Of a DNA stretch of 64,000 nucleotides, positions 1 to 11,174 are shown piece by piece; position 1 is the first letter of the stretch; each line of letters opens with the position of its first letter. Position numbers and translations under genes: made by a program. This stretch comes from Cordia subcordata (lineage: Eukaryota > Streptophyta > Magnoliopsida > Boraginales > Cordiaceae). The stretch is from contig JAPTOF010000008.1 in NCBI GenBank assembly GCA_028554755.1, positions 10,124,001 through 10,188,000 on the forward strand, in the 5' to 3' direction. Below the pieces are notes generated by a model. The model saw nothing but the letters and a program-made list of their open reading frames with translations, did not search any database and was not told the origin of the DNA.

Positions 1-135
1 AGGACATGATCCAGAAGAATCTCAAATTGTATTCCCTTGGTCAGCAACCACTCAGAGAAAATAAACCAAAGTGAACGTATTTAATTTTCACAATCCCCCA
101 CAAGCCCAAATCACTCTCCTCACTTCCCCCCCTTC

Positions 136-176
136 TCACACACACACACACACACATAGACACACACAGACAGAGC
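136..176. repeat. (CA)n microsatellite
   Basis: An uninterrupted CA run followed by imperfect CA/GACA units, about 185 bp upstream of the lectin start codon. It generates spurious open frames on both strands. Confidence 0.9.
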
Positions 177-235
177 ACCCATTTTCCCAAGCTTTCTTGT
201 GGTTCTTTCTCTGCACTCATAGTAATAAAAATATA

Positions 236-247
236 CATATAAAAATT
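236..247 (+). promoter_or_regulatory. Probable TATA box of the lectin gene
   Basis: CATATAAAAATT lies about 115 bp upstream of the ATG at 361, a plausible distance for a plant core promoter with a short leader. The region is AT-rich, so the match alone is weak. Confidence 0.4.
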
Positions 248-360
248 CGTTCACATTATATCAATACTACATGGCTTTATCAAACAAAGCCTGGTAAATC
301 CACCACAAGTGACAAAGCACACAGGATCTATTCTAGCAAGCTGACACAAACAGATCAAGA

Positions 361-1467
361 ATGGCCATGTTTTCAACCTCAAGGTACTTCTCATTTCTCC
401 ATTTGCTCATTTTCTGCTTCAGAATACTAAATGCTGGCCCTGAGCAGCCAAACAAGTCGTTTTCTTTCAAGAATTTTGGTACAGATTCAAAGTTTGAGTC
501 AGAGCTTGCTCTGCATGGTGATGCTAAGGTTGTTAATGGTGGTGGTGGTGTGTCTATACAAGTCTCTGGTTCAATGGTTAACAGTGCTGGAAGAGTCATG
601 TACAAGAAACCCTTTAGGCTTTTCGAAGGAAAGCCAAGAAAAGTGGTGTCTTTTTCTATGCATGTTGTGTTTTCCATGTCAAGTGAAAATGGGGATGGCT
701 TGGTTTTCATGATGGTTCCTGCTGGTTTTCCATTGGATGTGTTTAATGGTTGCTCATTTGGGCTATTGGGTGACAGAAGACACAGATTTCTCGCTGTTGA
801 ATTCGATACTCTCAAGGATGACAAGTATGGAGATGTGAACGACAATCATGTTGGTGTCGATGTTGGAAGCTTTGTCTCTGTTAAATCAAACAATGTTTCG
901 TTGGTTCATATGGTGTTAAATAGTGGTAAAAAGTTGCAAGCTTGGATTGATTATGAAGCAAGTTCAAGAAGATTAGAGCTGAGGTTGAGTAAACTAGGTG
1001 AGAACAAACCAGTGGATCCATTGCTTTATTGTCCTATTGATTTGTCACAAATATGGAAGGGGGGTGAAGTGCTTGTGGGGTTAAGTGCATCAAGTAGAAA
1101 CTCAACCCAAAAGTGCAATGTCTATTCATGGAGCTTTAGCCTATGGTCACCACCTCATTGGATGCATTCAGAGCCATTGGATCCAAACACATATCTTGAG
1201 AAGAGTCAAGATTTGAATAATGATAACAATAATAATGATAATCTTCACAAGAAAAGTGACTGCGCTTTGCGAGTGCTTGCTGCACTAATCTTTGGCACTG
1301 GGTGTGGTGCATTAGGGGCTTTGATTGTGTTGTTCATATGGACCATCTTGGGTTATAGGCGACCAGTTGTGCCGGAGGATTATGCTTTGTCAACAAAAGA
1401 TCAAGTTGATCAGAATAAATTGCAGAAAATTGTTGTAGATAAAGCCATCGAAGATGGTAAGAAGTAG
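361..1467 (+). CDS. L-type (legume) lectin-domain membrane protein without kinase domain
   Basis: Single-exon gene of 368 aa. Residues 1-25 form a signal peptide ending RILNA. Residues ~30-262 form a legume-lectin beta-sandwich. The metal-binding segment is readable: LAVEFDT (144-150) and GDVNDNHVGVDVGS (157-170) align with the Mn/Ca-binding Glu, Asp, Asp and His of concanavalin-type lectins. The position of the usual Ca-ligand Asn is Asp153 here. An Asn-rich linker (~284-295) leads to a membrane segment (~302-331) and a 37-residue tail. No kinase follows, so this is the kinase-less relative of L-type lectin receptor kinases. It is expected at the plasma membrane with the lectin domain outside; its ligand is unknown. 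The ATG at 361 starts the only frame with a signal peptide. Family call is firm; the role is inference. Confidence 0.9.
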   Translation: MAMFSTSRYFSFLHLLIFCFRILNAGPEQPNKSFSFKNFGTDSKFESELALHGDAKVVNGGGGVSIQVSGSMVNSAGRVMYKKPFRLFEGKPRKVVSFSMHVVFSMSSENGDGLVFMMVPAGFPLDVFNGCSFGLLGDRRHRFLAVEFDTLKDDKYGDVNDNHVGVDVGSFVSVKSNNVSLVHMVLNSGKKLQAWIDYEASSRRLELRLSKLGENKPVDPLLYCPIDLSQIWKGGEVLVGLSASSRNSTQKCNVYSWSFSLWSPPHWMHSEPLDPNTYLEKSQDLNNDNNNNDNLHKKSDCALRVLAALIFGTGCGALGALIVLFIWTILGYRRPVVPEDYALSTKDQVDQNKLQKIVVDKAIEDGKK

Positions 1468-1515
1468 TAGTGGGTGGATAAAACCATCAAAGATGGTAAG
1501 TAGTAGTGTGGGTGG
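1438..1515 (+). repeat. 39-bp tandem duplication across the lectin stop codon
   Basis: Unit 1 (1438-1476) and unit 2 (1477-1515) begin GATAAAGCCATCGAAGATGG and GATAAAACCATCAAAGATGG. Unit 1 holds the last codons and stop; unit 2 is a diverged copy in the 3' UTR. Confidence 0.9.
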
Positions 1516-1841
1516 TTTGTTTTTTTGATTGGAGATTAGTAGGAGGCTTGTAAATCCTCTTCATTTTTGTAATTTTGTGATGTTTTGCTTTTTGGGGTGG
1601 GCTGTAATTTAATGATCAATCATCTGAAATGTAGTATTTTCTATATATATTATGTTGCCCCAGTGCTATGATCATTAAGTTACAGCTTTACAAAAGCGAT
1701 ATTAACAAATAGTTGTTTCTTAAATATGGCATCATGGTTATGAATTCTCCTATTCTCTCTATAGTTGATTAACCACCGGGCAGAAAGCTTGTTATTCCAT
1801 TTCATCCTTGTAATCCAAGAAAATAAGGTTACATGGCTTAC

Positions 1842-2275
1842 TTTATGTTTGAATTGAGGGAAATTGGGAAGAGAAATAATTTTAGAGGGATTTTTAATTC
1901 TTTTCTCTTGTTTAGGTTAAAAGGACCGACGGATGAGGATAAACAAAGAATATACTTTATTCTCCACTACCTCTAAACCTAATCCTTCTAAATTGGAGTT
2001 AAATGAAAAGGAAAGAAAATATTATTTTGTGAAATAATTATTATTTTTTCATTTTGAGAAGGTTAAAGATCGATTATAAAATGTATTTAACGAGAATTGA
2101 TTTTAAACTTACTCTACTCTTTAGGTAAAAGACATATCACTTAATTATTAAGTATTTGATTGCGAAATAATTACTTCAACTTTATGTGAATGTGTACATA
2201 AAATAAGAAAAAGGGCATACAAATCAATTTTCATTCCTCCTTTCTATTTTCCTCTTAATCCAAACAAAATCCATT
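1842..2275. mobile_element. Probable MITE, GTTTGRATT...AATCCAAAC termini
   Basis: The left end GTTTGAATTGAGGGAAA and the right end (reverse complement TTTGTTTGGATTAAGAGGAAA) form imperfect inverted repeats around ~430 bp of non-coding AT-rich DNA. It resembles the better-bounded element at 7752-8206. Exact ends and target duplication are not resolved. Confidence 0.5.
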
Positions 2276-3784
2276 CATAATTTTTTATATTTCTTTCCCT
2301 TCTAAAATTCAATCAATGCGAATCTGTTAGTCTTAGAAATAGGTATTTGAATAAGTGTAGATTAACACAAACTATTCTTAGATATTAGATGAATCGGACA
2401 TGTGAGGATCACTCTTTCCTCGTAAGAATAAACAACAACTGTTAGCTCGTTGACCAAAAGTCACGGATTAACTACAGTCTGTAAGTTAACCTCTTCTTTC
2501 TAGACGAAAAATTGTAAGCAAATCTATGCGAAATTCTTGCTATTAAAGCTGCCCAACTTGTTCTAGTAGTTGAAATGGTTAGATTCTCATTCGTTTAAGA
2601 GAGAACACAAGTTCCAACATTGGGAGGTCCACTTGTTTAGAGATGGCTTTTTTCTGTTTCGGTAAAAATTAATGTCGGACCAATGTAATTTGGGATACCT
2701 AAATAAAAAAAAAAAATTTGAAGAGAACAATAATTTTCGCTAAGAACTGATAAATGGATCTCAGAGAGGGATTAATATTCATCTTCAACTTCGAAGCCGA
2801 AATTTCAGATCCGGGATCGTAGTTTCATCAGCATTTCATCATCGATCCATTGCTAGAATTTGGGGAAAAAAAAGAGCAAGTGTAAAAATAAATATCCAAA
2901 ATAATAAAAAAAAAATTGGAGAAAACATTCCAAGAGTAATTTACTACTGACAAAGATTATTAGTTCAAATATATAGTGCTTTACTATAAATATTATATTA
3001 TAAGCAAAGAAATCTTACCGTCCTCTTGGAGATAAAGAGTGAAGATAATATGATATCTTGAATATAAGTCTTGTTAAAGGAATCAATGTGGGAGAAACCA
3101 GAAACTTTTTACTTTCGGTGACCATTAGCGAGATAACACGTTCATGACTTACGTGGACGAACCAAAAATGTACGATCTTTTTTCTTTAGTCTCAACACAC
3201 TTGGGCTCAATCCAACATTTTCATTGGGCCAAGCCCACTCCTCTGCCAAATGGAGTGTGTGATTTTGGATTTGAACTTACAGATAGTTTAAGTAGTAATG
3301 GAATGATTATGAGTCCGTTTGGTTTTGCTTTTAAAAGCTTATTATGAGCAATCAATTGCTAATAAGTAGGTTTTGATACTTATAAGTGATGCCAATAAAA
3401 TATGCTTATAAGCTATTGATATGTTTGCTAAATATGTGTTTATAAGCAACAATATTTGTTAAAATGACTGAAAAGAATTTTCGTTAATAATGTTGTAATT
3501 TTCTCGTGTTTTTATGGTGTATAAATCTCTTTTTATTTGGTCAACTCTTATTGTTTTTAAGTAGTTAAAAGAAGTTAGTTAAGAGGTATTACTTTTTTTA
3601 GTTGCTTATAAGCTAATTTTATTTATTTATAGACACAATTTACTAGCCTATTACACACTACAACTATAATTAAATTTCTATTTATTTATTTATTTTGCTA
3701 GTTAAGTTGCAAGCGTTCATTGATTGCAAAAGCAGTTACAAGTTCAAAAGTATCAAGTAATACACACAATTCCTATCATTCTGC
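2276..3784. other. Intergenic, no gene seen
   Basis: AT-rich DNA with poly-A runs. A 67-codon open frame at 3144-3347 has no recognisable domain. TGGGCT/TGGGCC-type motifs near 3203-3240 resemble plant site II elements, but no gene follows. Confidence 0.5.
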
Positions 3785-4245
3785 ACAGATGATTCTCTTC
3801 ATTAGTGTATCCTTGATCCTCCTACCACCATACAACTTGTGCTTTACGTAAAAAAATAACTCTACTGCCCCCAGGGGCATAGGTGAGTTGATAAGTGGCC
3901 AGGTAATTGGGGTGGAAACACTCCGACAACGCGGGTTCGAACCTGTGTGGTGGCAGTTCCCTACTGAAATATTGTGGGAGCTGCTGCTGGGTTCGTGACC
4001 CGTTGGTCCTCTCCCTGGCAGGGCTGCCACTCATGCACATCCCTGATTTACAACCCACCTGATCATGGGGCCTCTAGCACAAGTGGAAAAGGAGTTCGCC
4101 TTCGGACTAACCCTTTTAAAAAAATAATAATAATAACTCTACTAGTTAATTGGTCTTCAGTCGAAGCCCCACCACTATGCAGCTTCAGGTTGCATTCCCT
4201 CCACACGTGGTAGACAATACTGACGGAGGCACTTGTGAATATGGG
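3785..4245 (-). mobile_element. LINE remnant (3' end of reverse-transcriptase ORF), split by a SINE
   Basis: On the minus strand 4245-4144 encodes a segment containing VYHVWRECNLKLHSGG and TEDQL, typical of the tail after the zinc-binding domain of plant LINE ORF2. The frame is interrupted by the SINE at 3867-4131 and seems to resume beyond it (about 3866-3790). Short and diverged; the LINE call rests on the W-x-E-x-N pattern. Confidence 0.55.
3867..4131 (+). mobile_element. tRNA-derived SINE with perfect 12-bp target duplication
   Basis: A 265-bp element flanked by AATAACTCTACT at 3855-3866 and 4132-4143. An internal RNA polymerase III promoter is visible: a B box GGTTCGAACC at 3934-3943 and an A-box-like stretch around 3882-3898. 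The 3' end is an A/TAA-rich tail, as in plant SINEs. Intact target duplications suggest a fairly recent insertion, here into an older LINE fragment. I cannot assign a named family. Confidence 0.85.
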
Positions 4246-4333
4246 GGTCAATCGACCCTTCTTTTCCTTGAAAAAATAGTATAAAAAATAGTTTTTTTTA
4301 ATTGACCCATTTAATTATTTTTATTAATCTTCT

Positions 4334-4550
4334 TAGAGTTACCACCTTATCTAAGCTTGTAGAGAGGATATTGGCTTATTACCTCATCTAAGCTTGTAGA
4401 GAGGATATTGGCTTATTTATTTATTATGTTAATATGTCCCCTCACGTGCAGCGTGAGAGAGGATATTGACTTATTTATTTATTATGTAGAGAGGATATTG
4501 GCTTATTTATTTATTATGTTAATACGCCCCCTCACGTGTAGAGTCATTTG
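4334..4550. repeat. Tandem repeats with GAGAGGATATTGGCTTATT core
   Basis: Four imperfect copies of a unit containing TAGAGAGGATATTGGCTTAT, mixed with 'cccctcacgtg' segments. A related, more diverged stretch lies at 61010-61210, so this is probably a fragment of a dispersed repeat. Confidence 0.7.
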
Positions 4551-5919
4551 TTTCGACCTTGCACGTGAACAATTTAATTAAATTTGAGTCCTTTATCGAT
4601 AATAACAATTAACGCTCAAAATGAGTCAAACTATTTCATTCAAAGAAAATGGAGAAAGGAAATAGTATTTTTTTTTTTGTCAATAAATACTCGCATAGCC
4701 GCATTACTATTCAATTTTTAGCACATAATTGACATCAATTTTTTTTAACATTTTCTTCTCTTAAAATTAATTTATTAATTTAATACTGAGTCCAGTAAAT
4801 AAAATTTCTAATTCTGCCACAAGTAGACAAAAGCATCGATAAATAATTTGATAGCCCTCATTCGCAGGTCTTGTAAATGAGCATTACTGATAAGCGACGG
4901 CTGCACCCCTTCTCAACTGCGAAGTCTGGGTCCACATGCCTTGTGCTAGCTAATATCCCAGATTCTTCTAATGAACAACATGTCAAGGGGTATGCTGCTT
5001 GAACCAATTTGACCGACACATGAGTTTGACTCAATATCCTTACGAGTTTTTAACGCTCTCCTGTTTTACTTTGGTGGTCATGCTACGCAAAATCTCCCAT
5101 GATAAAATGATCAAACTCTTAATAATAGCTCGTGAAATTTATAAAATATTACAAACTAAAGTCAATTCTTCTAGTTGATTGATTCTTGAATCCGATTGAT
5201 AATATCAAAACTCTTACAATACAAGTGAAAGTTTTTGTTTTCTTTTTCTTTTTTTCTTTTTTTTTTTCTCTAAATAAAATATATAAGCTAAAGTTATACA
5301 AAAATACTAATGCCAAAATAACAGAATGTTGTTGTGAAATGGACAATCATAAAAAGGGGAAGATATAAAATTCATATTGAACAAAAGTCAATATTTGCTG
5401 GAGATACGTGAAATTAACAAATCTTGACAAAGCTTTCAAAGGTTGAAATCAAAGCCAATGCATTTAATGGTGTTTCATGGCAAATTCAAGATTAGTCTTG
5501 AAAGCAACGTAAGCAGCGTACAAGATTGGAAAAACAAGTTCAATTGCATGGAGAATGTAAGGATTTTGATGGCTATATGCCTGATTTTTGTAAGATTTGT
5601 CAAATAAGTTTTGTTTTTTATTTAATGCCTTATCTCTTTTTTTATCTATAAATAGTTATGGCTGAGTGAAGCAAATGAACTCATGCAAATAAGAAGTAGA
5701 AAAGATTTCATATAGAAATAGAGAGGTATTTATTATATTCAAATTATTTTATAAAATATCTAAATTATTTCATAATAAAACGTGAGTTTGGCCAATAAGG
5801 CCAAGAGTATATGTAGGAAAGAAATGCAACAGTTGTGACCACACACCCCAAAGATTAGTACTTCAGTTGGCTAGAACGGACGAATAGTCACAGTAATAAA
5901 AGCAACCCATTACCTCAAA
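4551..5919. other. Intergenic, no gene seen
   Basis: AT-rich DNA with T-runs (about 5236-5270). No coding domain, RNA gene or bounded repeat recognised. Confidence 0.5.
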
Positions 5920-7110
5920 AACATAAATCTACAAAAATATGACCATAAATGATAAAATTGAAATCATGGCATTGACACCAAATAATTGCAATTAAGACGA
6001 AATCGGTGAACAACATAAATCTAAAGAAAATGGCCATAAATGATAAAATTAAAATCATGGCCTTAACACCAAAAAATTGCCATCAAGACGCAATCAATTA
6101 TGGCATAAATATAAATATCTCAATTAATATTGAAGTTATTTTTCTTTTTGCTTTTTCCTATCTTGTAAAGGAAAAAAATGATGAGGCATCTTGTATGGCA
6201 CCTTAGTTAAACATTGTATAGTTGATGTATTATTTTCTAAAGTTTAAATTCTAGCCAAAAAACTGATGTGCTATCTTACCTGAAAATATGACCATAAATG
6301 ATAAATTGAAATCATGGTTTTAAGAGTAAACAATTGCAATTAGGATAGAATCAGCCAAAAACATAAATCTTCAAAAAAGTCCGTAAATGATAAAATGGAA
6401 CTCGTCGCTTTAACACCAAATTATTGCTATTAATAGGGTGTTTGGTTTGGTTTTTTTTTTTTTTTGTCAAACCTGCTTAAACCCTAATTTAAGTTAATGA
6501 AAGTATTTGTTTTAATTAAAAATGTACTTTTTTTAAAGTGGCTTTAAGTAGAAAATAAAAAGTTCCCCAACCCCGACTTTTACTTTTTATGGCTTTAAGC
6601 ACTTTAAAAAAAACAAGTTTGACCAAATCATTTACTATCTTACCATTACATTTTTATTTTTATTACTAAAATATCTTTACTCTTTTATCTTATAATTATC
6701 TTTTCAAGTTCTATTTTAATGTCGTTAATAGTTATTTTAACTATATAACTTACTTTTCAACCCACTTTAATCAAAACTTGTATATACTTAATTATTTTTA
6801 TAACTACAAGTTTTATTCAAACATGTAACTACTTAAAGTTGACAATAAAAAAAGTCATTTAAAGCTAAAAGTGATCTAAGTAATTTTTTTATAAGCCAAT
6901 CCAAACACGCTCTAAGACGGAGTCAATTATGACATAAGCACAAATATTTCAATTAACGATGAATTTTTTTTATTGCAATTAGGACGTCAAGCGTAAATCT
7001 ATAAAAACATAGCCATAAATGATAAAATTGAAATTATTACTTTTACACTAGGTAATTGCAATTAAAAGTGACATAAGAATAAATATGTCAATTAATGTAA
7101 AAGAAATTTC
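5920..7110. repeat. Diverged tandem repeat, ~85-bp unit, interrupted by a MITE
   Basis: The motif 'ccataaatgataaaattgaa' followed by 'caccaaataattgcaatta' recurs near 5942, 6032, 6290, 6370 and 7011. Longer blocks containing 'taaagctcaaactctagcca' also recur (6238, 7199). One unit is split by the element at 6434-6912. Confidence 0.75.
6434..6912. mobile_element. Tourist-like MITE, copy A (479 bp)
   Basis: Ends TAGGGTGTTTGG and CCAAACACGCTC, flanked by TAA at 6431-6433 and 6913-6915. Neighbouring repeat units keep the uninterrupted target (attgcaattaagacg), confirming the insertion point. A 3-bp TWA duplication is characteristic of PIF/Harbinger-derived MITEs. It is clearly similar along its length to copy B at 39576-40052. 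Confidence 0.85.
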
Positions 7111-7394
7111 TTTTTTTTTCCCTAACTTATATAAAAAAAAGTGATGCGTCATCTTACATGACACCTTATTAGAACATTACATAGTTGACGTGTCGTCGTC
7201 TAAAGCTCAAACTCTAGCCAAAAAAAAAAAAAAGAAGGTAATGTGGCATCTTTTTATAGAGTATTATAGAATTAATGTATCATCTCCTAAAGCTCATATA
7301 CTAAGTTGAGGTATCGTCATCATCATTATCATCGTTACTATTACTAAAGGAAAATACCTGGAGGTGCATGTGTCACTAGAGATAAATTTTGATT

Positions 7395-8300
7395 ATAGTA
7401 ACATAAATTCTTATCATTTTTTGTAAAATTTTTTGGCCCACTAATTTTTATTTTTATCTTTGAGTATTTTGTTTTCATTAGAACTCTTCAAAATTTGAAT
7501 TAACTATAAAATTTTTATATTAATATTGATTTATTAACATAAATGTTCCTCACTTTTGTTAAAAAAAAATCTTTGGTCCGCTAATCTTTGTTTTTATCTT
7601 TTAGCATTCTATTTTCATTAGAACTCTTCAAATTTTGAATTAGCGGTAAAACCTATTAAATTGATATATTAACATTAATTTACTAACATAAATTCTTATC
7701 TCTTTTTTAAATAAAAATATGTGGCCCAATAATCTTTATTTTTATCTTTTACACTCTGTTTGGATTGAGGGGAATGGAGGGGAGGGAATGGTTTTGGAGG
7801 GATGAAGGAATCCTTTTCTTTATTTGTTTTGAAAGTATTAGGAGGGAGATGGTTTTGAGAGGAAAAGAACTTTCCTCTCGTTTCCTTTATTTTTAATCAT
7901 TCCAATTTGAGAGGAAAGGGAGAGAAAGTTGTGCAAAGATGATTTTACTCGTGAGCTTCATTTTAATTACTAAACTTGCTATATAAAAACCAAATAAGAA
8001 AAAGGGTACAAAAGTAAATTTAAATGTAAAATCTATCATTTCGTTCTATTTCCTTTCTAATCCAAACATAAGATACTTATCATCCTTTATGTTCCTTTTC
8101 CTCATAAAAATATTCTAATTCAAATATGGATTACCTATTTCCTCTCCTTTTTTTTATAATTCTTTCCTTTCCTTTATTAAATTTTCCCCCCTATCCAAAC
8201 AAGGTGTTAGTATTTTTTTTTATTAAAACTCTTTAAAATTTGAATTAACTATAAAACCTATTATACCTATCCTAATTTTTCATAATAAACTGTTAGTGTG
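7395..8300. repeat. ~165-bp tandem repeat, third unit split by a MITE
   Basis: Units start near 7400, 7545 and 7690 and share 'tttttatctttt...cattagaactcttcaaa...tgaattaactataaaa'. The third is divided by the element at 7752-8206 and resumes at ~8210. Confidence 0.7.
7752..8206. mobile_element. Tourist-like MITE (455 bp), GGGAATGG type
   Basis: Inverted termini CACTCTGTTTGG and CCAAACAAGGTG, flanked by TTA at 7749-7751 and 8207-8209. The interior is rich in 'gaatgg/ccattcc' and 'gagaggaaa' and has no coding capacity. The surrounding tandem repeat supplies the empty site. The element at 1842-2275 appears related. Confidence 0.8.
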
Positions 8301-8302
8301 TT

Positions 8303-9000
8303 GGCTGAAAACAGCATCCCAGCATCATGTATTATTACTAAGCTTATTTCAAAAGTAGTCCATTCTACATCCTTGCTAGGTCTTTTGATTTTTTAGCTGA
8401 TCAAATTTTAATGTCTATCTATGCAAATAAATCTTTTTCAATATGTTCATTAAAATTTTTTAATTATTTGATATAATTTTCATTTCACATTTGTATTTAC
8501 CTTTTCTAATTTTATGTAAAACTAGAGTAAATATATTAGATTACAACTATGTAATTATGGTAGAATAAATGAACTTTAGTTTTGATCATTTATAAAAGAA
8601 AAGAATAAATGATTTTTTACATTATGCTCATTAAGATTTTTTTAATGCTCTTTTCTGGCTAAAAACGACATCCTAGCGTTATATATTAGTACTAAGCTCA
8701 TTTCAAAAGCAGTTCATTCTACACCCTCGTCAGGTCTTTATTTTTTAGCTGAAAAAATTTTAATGTTTATCCATCAAATAAATCTTTTTCACTAGTTTAT
8801 TAAGCTTCTTTTAATTTTTTACATAATTTTTATTTCACATTTGTATTTACCTTTTCTAATTTTATGTAAAGCTAGAGTGGATATATTAGATTACAACTAT
8901 GTAATTAAGGTAGAATAAGTCAACTTTAGTTTTTATCATTTATAAAAGAAAAGGAATAAATGGTTTTTTAAATTATGACCATTAAGAAGTTTTTTATAAT
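8303..9000. repeat. Tandem duplication of a ~354-bp block
   Basis: Copy 1 starts at ~8303 (ggctgaaaacagcatcc) and copy 2 at ~8657 (ggctaaaaacgacatcc). They stay alignable through 'tagattacaactatgtaatt' and 'catttataaaagaaaag'. No coding potential. Confidence 0.85.
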
Positions 9001-9317
9001 TTTATTTTTTAGATAATTTTTTATTCAAGTTTTTATTTATTTATTTAATATTCTATAAAGCAAATTAATATCATATATATCATTGAAGTTTTCAAAATTA
9101 ATTTTATATTTCTATATATTTAAATTAAAAAGATAATATCAATATATAATTCTATACATGGCATGGTACCATGCTAGTAATTCTATAGTGGACATATAAA
9201 TTTGTAATAATAGGTAAATAGATAAATTAAAGCCGCTCTTTTTTTTTTTTCTCAATTATGTCTTTGTGTTTAGCCTCTCTTCCTATGGCTTTATTGACTA
9301 AAATATCTTGTATTTAA

Positions 9318-9524
9318 GGCTTGTTTGAATTAATTTTTTTAAATAAAAAATATATTTTCTAAAAAGAATATTAATTTTCTAATAAGTGTTTGAATTAATT
9401 TAAAAAAAATAAAAGTTCAATTCAACTTTTGTCATAAACCAAAAAGTTGTAGTTCTAAAAAAATATTTTTTTTAAAAATTACACAAAAAAACTTTTTCTC
9501 AAGAAAACAATCCAAACAACGTCC
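9318..9524. mobile_element. Small MITE-like element
   Basis: GGCTTGTTTGAATTAATT at the left and AATCCAAACAACGTCC at the right form imperfect inverted repeats around ~200 bp of AT-rich DNA. No exact target duplication found. Confidence 0.5.
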
Positions 9525-9779
9525 TACTGAAGTTGATAATTATGTATTATTATATTGTGGATATAAATTCATGTAATCTTACTTTTATTTATGCTTTGCA
9601 TGTTGTCATTTGTATAATAAAATGGATCTCAAAATATTCGTTTTTGTGAGTATATTATTATTGTGTATTTACTTAATCAAAACAAATGACATATTAATGA
9701 GAAATTGAGATTCAAAGTTGGAGGTGAATTTTAATTATATATACTATTATTATTAAATATAATAATAGCTAATTTTGAT

Positions 9780-10390
9780 AAGACTCCAATCTTCTGAAAC
9801 AATCATCCAAAAAAGATACGCACTTTGCAAGAATTGTGTCCTATCCCAATAGGTGTTGTTGACACCTTATCATTCAGACACAAGAGTTGTGTCCTATGCC
9901 AATAGGTGTTTTTAACACCTTATCGTAAAAATTGCATTTGTTTAAACAGATGCTTATCCTCTATAAATACTTGTAAAGTTAGAAGTCTAGTCATTCAATT
10001 TTTTTCATACGATTTTACTTCTTCTACTTTCATTTGTCTAAACTTATCACTATTTTTAGCAATCTAGTTAGCATATTTTGAGAGAGATTTTAACATTTTT
10101 CTAGTTCACTATTCTTGTGTTTTTGTAGTGTTACAAAACATAAGAGTGTGATTGTTTTATTCTGGGAGATTTGAGCAGTTAAATCGTTAGCACCAGTGCG
10201 AGGCAATAAAACCTTAAGGAGATTGGATTTGATACAAGACTCGATCATTTTCTTCACATTTTTGTATTTTTTGAGTACTGTAAGTTTTACTATTTATTTT
10301 CTTAATTTTATTCTTATATTTGTTTTTCCCTTCAAATTACACTTTATCAGTATATAATTTCTAACATTGCATTTATAATTATTTGCTATG
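9780..10390 (+). mobile_element. Possible LTR fragment or solo LTR
   Basis: Two ~65-bp direct repeats (gtgtcctatsccaataggtg, near 9836 and 9889) precede a TATA-like CTATAAATACTTG (~9961), then a stretch that reads like an LTR transcription start and leader. No pol domains are adjacent and no termini are defined, so this is inference. Confidence 0.35.
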
Positions 10391-11057
10391 AATTATATTT
10401 CAGTTATTTTTTAATTAATTTTTTCTTTTGAATGTTGAAAATTCCCCAATTCCTAGTTTTTTTGTCCCCGTTCCCAAAATTTTCAAATTATCTTTTTTTT
10501 TTTTTCCCTCGAGCTTCCGTGAAGGTGACTTCAAGCGGAGATCACAAAAAACATACTTTCCAAAAATTACTTTTAAAATCTAAAATATGTCTGCCGAATT
10601 AAAATATTACCAATAGTTAACTCTAATTCCGCTCATCTTATTATGGTGTTATAACTATTTTTTTTCAAAAAGATTTTTTTATAATATTTGAAAAATACTA
10701 TCAAAACTTTTGGCTTTTGCATAGCAAAAAAAGGAAAAAAAATCTTTTAGGCTTCTGAAAAAAAAATGAGACTTAAAATAAAATTTTCTTTTCGGAATTT
10801 CAACTCTTTTTTAAATAGTTAAATCAAGTACCATTGCCAAAAAAAAAAAAAAAAGTCTTCTCCCAGTGAAAAAATACTCGGCCACTGTGCTAAGATCGTG
10901 GCATAACCAACTCCACCCCTTTCTCCCTCAACTATGCCCACTCACTCCATTCCCCCTTCCTTGCTCCATTTTTCTTCCTCAAACTCTTTTCACAAGTAAC
11001 CAAACTAAACACTCCAAATTGCTCCCACTAGATTCTAGAACCTTCACACTCATCAAC

Positions 11058-11066
11058 TATAAATCA
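11058..11066 (+). promoter_or_regulatory. Probable TATA box of the SOUL gene
   Basis: CTATAAATC lies ~115 bp upstream of the start codon, in a locally C-rich segment that contrasts with the A/T runs around it. Confidence 0.45.
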
Positions 11067-11174
11067 TATATCATTCTTAGCCTCCACATCTTTCATTGAA
11101 AATTGATTCTTAATACTACCTTGATCACTAGCCAAATACTTCTTTTTTTTAAAAAAAAAAATTATTAACAAAAA

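Noticed and set aside
333..845. 170-codon minus-strand frame opposite the lectin gene
   Set aside because: Antisense shadow of a well-supported lectin gene, no domain.
3203..3240. Second site II cluster (TGGGCT/TGGGCC/GCCCA)
   Set aside because: Only three loosely spaced motifs and no gene or core promoter following. Weaker than the cluster at 37283-37347, so not listed as a feature.
3931..3945. tRNA gene from a perfect B box (GGTTCGAACC)
   Set aside because: No acceptor stem or cloverleaf forms around it, and it lies inside a SINE with target duplications.
10866..11099. 77-codon frame upstream of the SOUL gene
   Set aside because: Overlaps the probable core promoter and leader, no domain, Pro/Leu/Ser-rich because of local C-rich composition.
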